From Sphingomonas taxi (GTDB lineage Bacteria; Pseudomonadota; Alphaproteobacteria; Sphingomonadales; Sphingomonadaceae), in NCBI GenBank assembly GCA_003243195.1, contig QFQI01000002.1:248001-312000 (forward strand): a stretch of 64,000 bases of DNA, written 5' to 3'. The translations under genes were made by a program, and so were the position numbers. Below, one piece after another: positions 63,054 through 64,000 of the stretch. A model generated the notes under the pieces. The model made no database searches. It had not been told where the DNA came from and worked only from the letters and a program-made list of their open reading frames with translations. Numbering within the stretch: position 1 is the stretch's first letter; every line of letters starts with the position of its first letter.

Positions 63054-63440
63054 TCAATTCTCCTCCATCATCCGCACCCGCACGTCGACCAGCGCGACCC
63101 ATCGCCCCGCGCCTTCGGCCAGCAGCGCGTTGCGCACCGGCGCGACCGTCACGATCCGCCATCCCGGAATGTCGCGGCCCAGCGCCAGCAGCGCCGCCTC
63201 GGCCTGCGCCGCCAGCCCCGCGCAGCGCGCGCCGCTCTCGCCTTCGTCGCGCACCGCGACACCGACACGCAGGTCGCGCCCGGCACGATCCTTGGTGCCC
63301 CAGTCGCCCGCGCTCAGTTCGCGCAGGGTCAGGAACGGCACCGTGCCCTTCGCGCGGGCGTCCTCGAACACCCGCGTCACCGCGACATCGGCCCGCATTC
63401 GCGCCAGCACCGCCGCGCGCAGCGTCGCCGCCGCGCTCAC
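63054..63440 (-). CDS. GTA DUF3168 tail terminator-like protein (gp8-like)
   Basis: 128 residues. AATLRAAVLARMRADVAVTRVFEDARAKGTVPFLTL and DWGTKDRAGRDLRVGVAV are DUF3168 signatures; by analogy it caps the tail. The GTG at 63440 in a GTGA overlap is preferred over the longer GTG at 63452. Confidence 0.88.
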   Translation of the reverse strand: MSAAATLRAAVLARMRADVAVTRVFEDARAKGTVPFLTLRELSAGDWGTKDRAGRDLRVGVAVRDEGESGARCAGLAAQAEAALLALGRDIPGWRIVTVAPVRNALLAEGAGRWVALVDVRVRMMEEN

Positions 63441-63613
63441 TGCCGCCACCACGCCAGCGACGGATCGTCGACCCAGCGCCGCACCAGCCGCCGTCCCTCG
63501 ACAGCCACACCGTCGGCGCGCTCCTCCACCCGCGCGTCGGGCAGCGACACGCGCAGCCGTTCCGCCACCCGCGCGCGCACCGCCCGCACCCGCGCCGCGA
63601 TCGCGCGGCTCAT
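63437..63613 (-). CDS. Small GTA head-tail junction protein (gp7 position)
   Basis: 58 residues, Arg/Val-rich (SRAIAARVRAVRARVAERLRVSLPDARVEERADG). It sits where R. capsulatus has the longer head-tail adaptor gp7, overlapping both neighbours by 4 bp, so it is a real coupled gene. No domain is recognised and the length is about half of gp7. Confidence 0.65.
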   Translation of the reverse strand: MSRAIAARVRAVRARVAERLRVSLPDARVEERADGVAVEGRRLVRRWVDDPSLAWWRQ

Positions 63614-64000
63614 GCGTGCACCGCCGCCGCCAGTCGCACCGCGCGGAATGGCCGCCACAGCGCGCTCACCGCGGTCGGCACCGGCGCGGCGCCCGCCCGG
63701 TCGCCGAATAGATGCGCCGCCAGCATCACCACCCCCTGCCGCAGCGGCGCGGGCAAGGCTGCCCAGCCGCTCGCCAGCCCGGCGGTGAACGTCACCTGCA
63801 CCGCCACCGCGCTCTTGACCCAGCCCAGGCCGTCGGCGTCGATATCCACGCTCGCCGCGCCCGCGACGATCGCGCGCACGGGGGCCGCCGGCAGCTCCTG
63901 CCAGTTCGCCGCGCCGCGCATGTCGGCGACGATCTCGCGCACGATCAGCACGCGCCCCGTGAACTGTTCCGCCAGCCCCAGCGCGCTTTCGATGAACGCG
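63610..64000 (-). CDS. GTA head-tail connector (gp6-like), 5' end cut by window edge
   Basis: At least 129 residues, open to the right edge. The edge sequence reads FIESALGLAEQFTGRVLIVRE, then WQELPAAPVRAIVAGAASVDIDADG and PLRQGVVMLAAHLFGDR, the phiE125 gp8/GTA gp6 connector family that joins portal and tail. A GTG at 63951 is internal, since the same frame continues upstream with family-like sequence. Terminase, portal, protease and capsid genes are expected just beyond the window. Confidence 0.82.
   Translation of the reverse strand, partial: AFIESALGLAEQFTGRVLIVREIVADMRGAANWQELPAAPVRAIVAGAASVDIDADGLGWVKSAVAVQVTFTAGLASGWAALPAPLRQGVVMLAAHLFGDRAGAAPVPTAVSALWRPFRAVRLAAAVHA

Noticed and set aside
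1..64000. CRISPR array, insertion sequence or integrase
   Set aside because: No spaced direct repeats, transposase or integrase motifs were seen; the GTA module is a domesticated element without its own integrase.

Overview
The window is high-GC chromosomal DNA of an alphaproteobacterium, most likely Sphingomonas or a close relative. The pointers are a sphingomonad-type exosortase V (XrtV) locus with a PEPxxWA-CTERM substrate, an EipA/DUF1134 protein, a BamF-like lipoprotein behind ileS-lspA, a TonB receptor paired with a sulfatase, and a gene transfer agent (GTA) tail module. The genus call is inference from gene content; no rRNA is present.

Layout. 1-8.5 kb (all minus): a Tat-type sulfatase running off the left edge, its TonB-dependent receptor, a GH130 phosphorylase with a two-domain glycosyltransferase, and queF. 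8.6-10.6 kb (plus): 3-mercaptopyruvate sulfurtransferase overlapping cystathionine beta-lyase. 10.9-19.7 kb (minus): a housekeeping run of GT14-like transferase, PPP phosphatase, PoxB-like ThDP enzyme, folA, ribF, ileS, lspA and bamF-like. 19.7-20.4 kb holds no convincing gene.

20.4-37.1 kb is the most distinctive part: an exopolysaccharide and protein-sorting region. It holds a PEPxxWA-CTERM protein, a minus operon (TPR lipoprotein, polyprenyl-phosphate sugar transferase, WecG-type glycosyltransferase, unknown membrane protein) divergent from a plus operon (Wza-like export protein, outer-membrane barrel, Wzz/GumC-type co-polymerase, tyrosine autokinase) whose genes overlap through GTGA or TGATG junctions. 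Next come a BLUF protein lacking the photoactive tyrosine, an EpsD-type lipoprotein, a small XrtV accessory protein, EpsI, exosortase V, a GT2 transferase, a UDP-glucuronate decarboxylase-type SDR and an acyltransferase. Together these can start, regulate and export an exopolysaccharide and sort CTERM proteins to the surface. No Wzx or Wzy is visible, so the pathway must be completed elsewhere.

37.2-55.4 kb is mixed core genome: trmB, a PAP2 phosphatase, metK with a palindromic operator, lnt, a PHA-system protein, a PQQ-type sugar dehydrogenase, catalase with a strong terminator, aldehyde dehydrogenase, a YbhB-like protein, a TadG-like protein with a predicted beta-solenoid, tRNA-Ser(GCT), EipA-like, dihydroorotase, YgfZ and OmpA. 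55.5-64.0 kb (minus) is the tail half of a GTA cluster, from a DUF2793 protein back to the head-tail connector cut by the right edge. In this GTA the NlpC/P60 peptidase has Arg at the catalytic Cys position and the DUF2460 protein has a large N-terminal extension.
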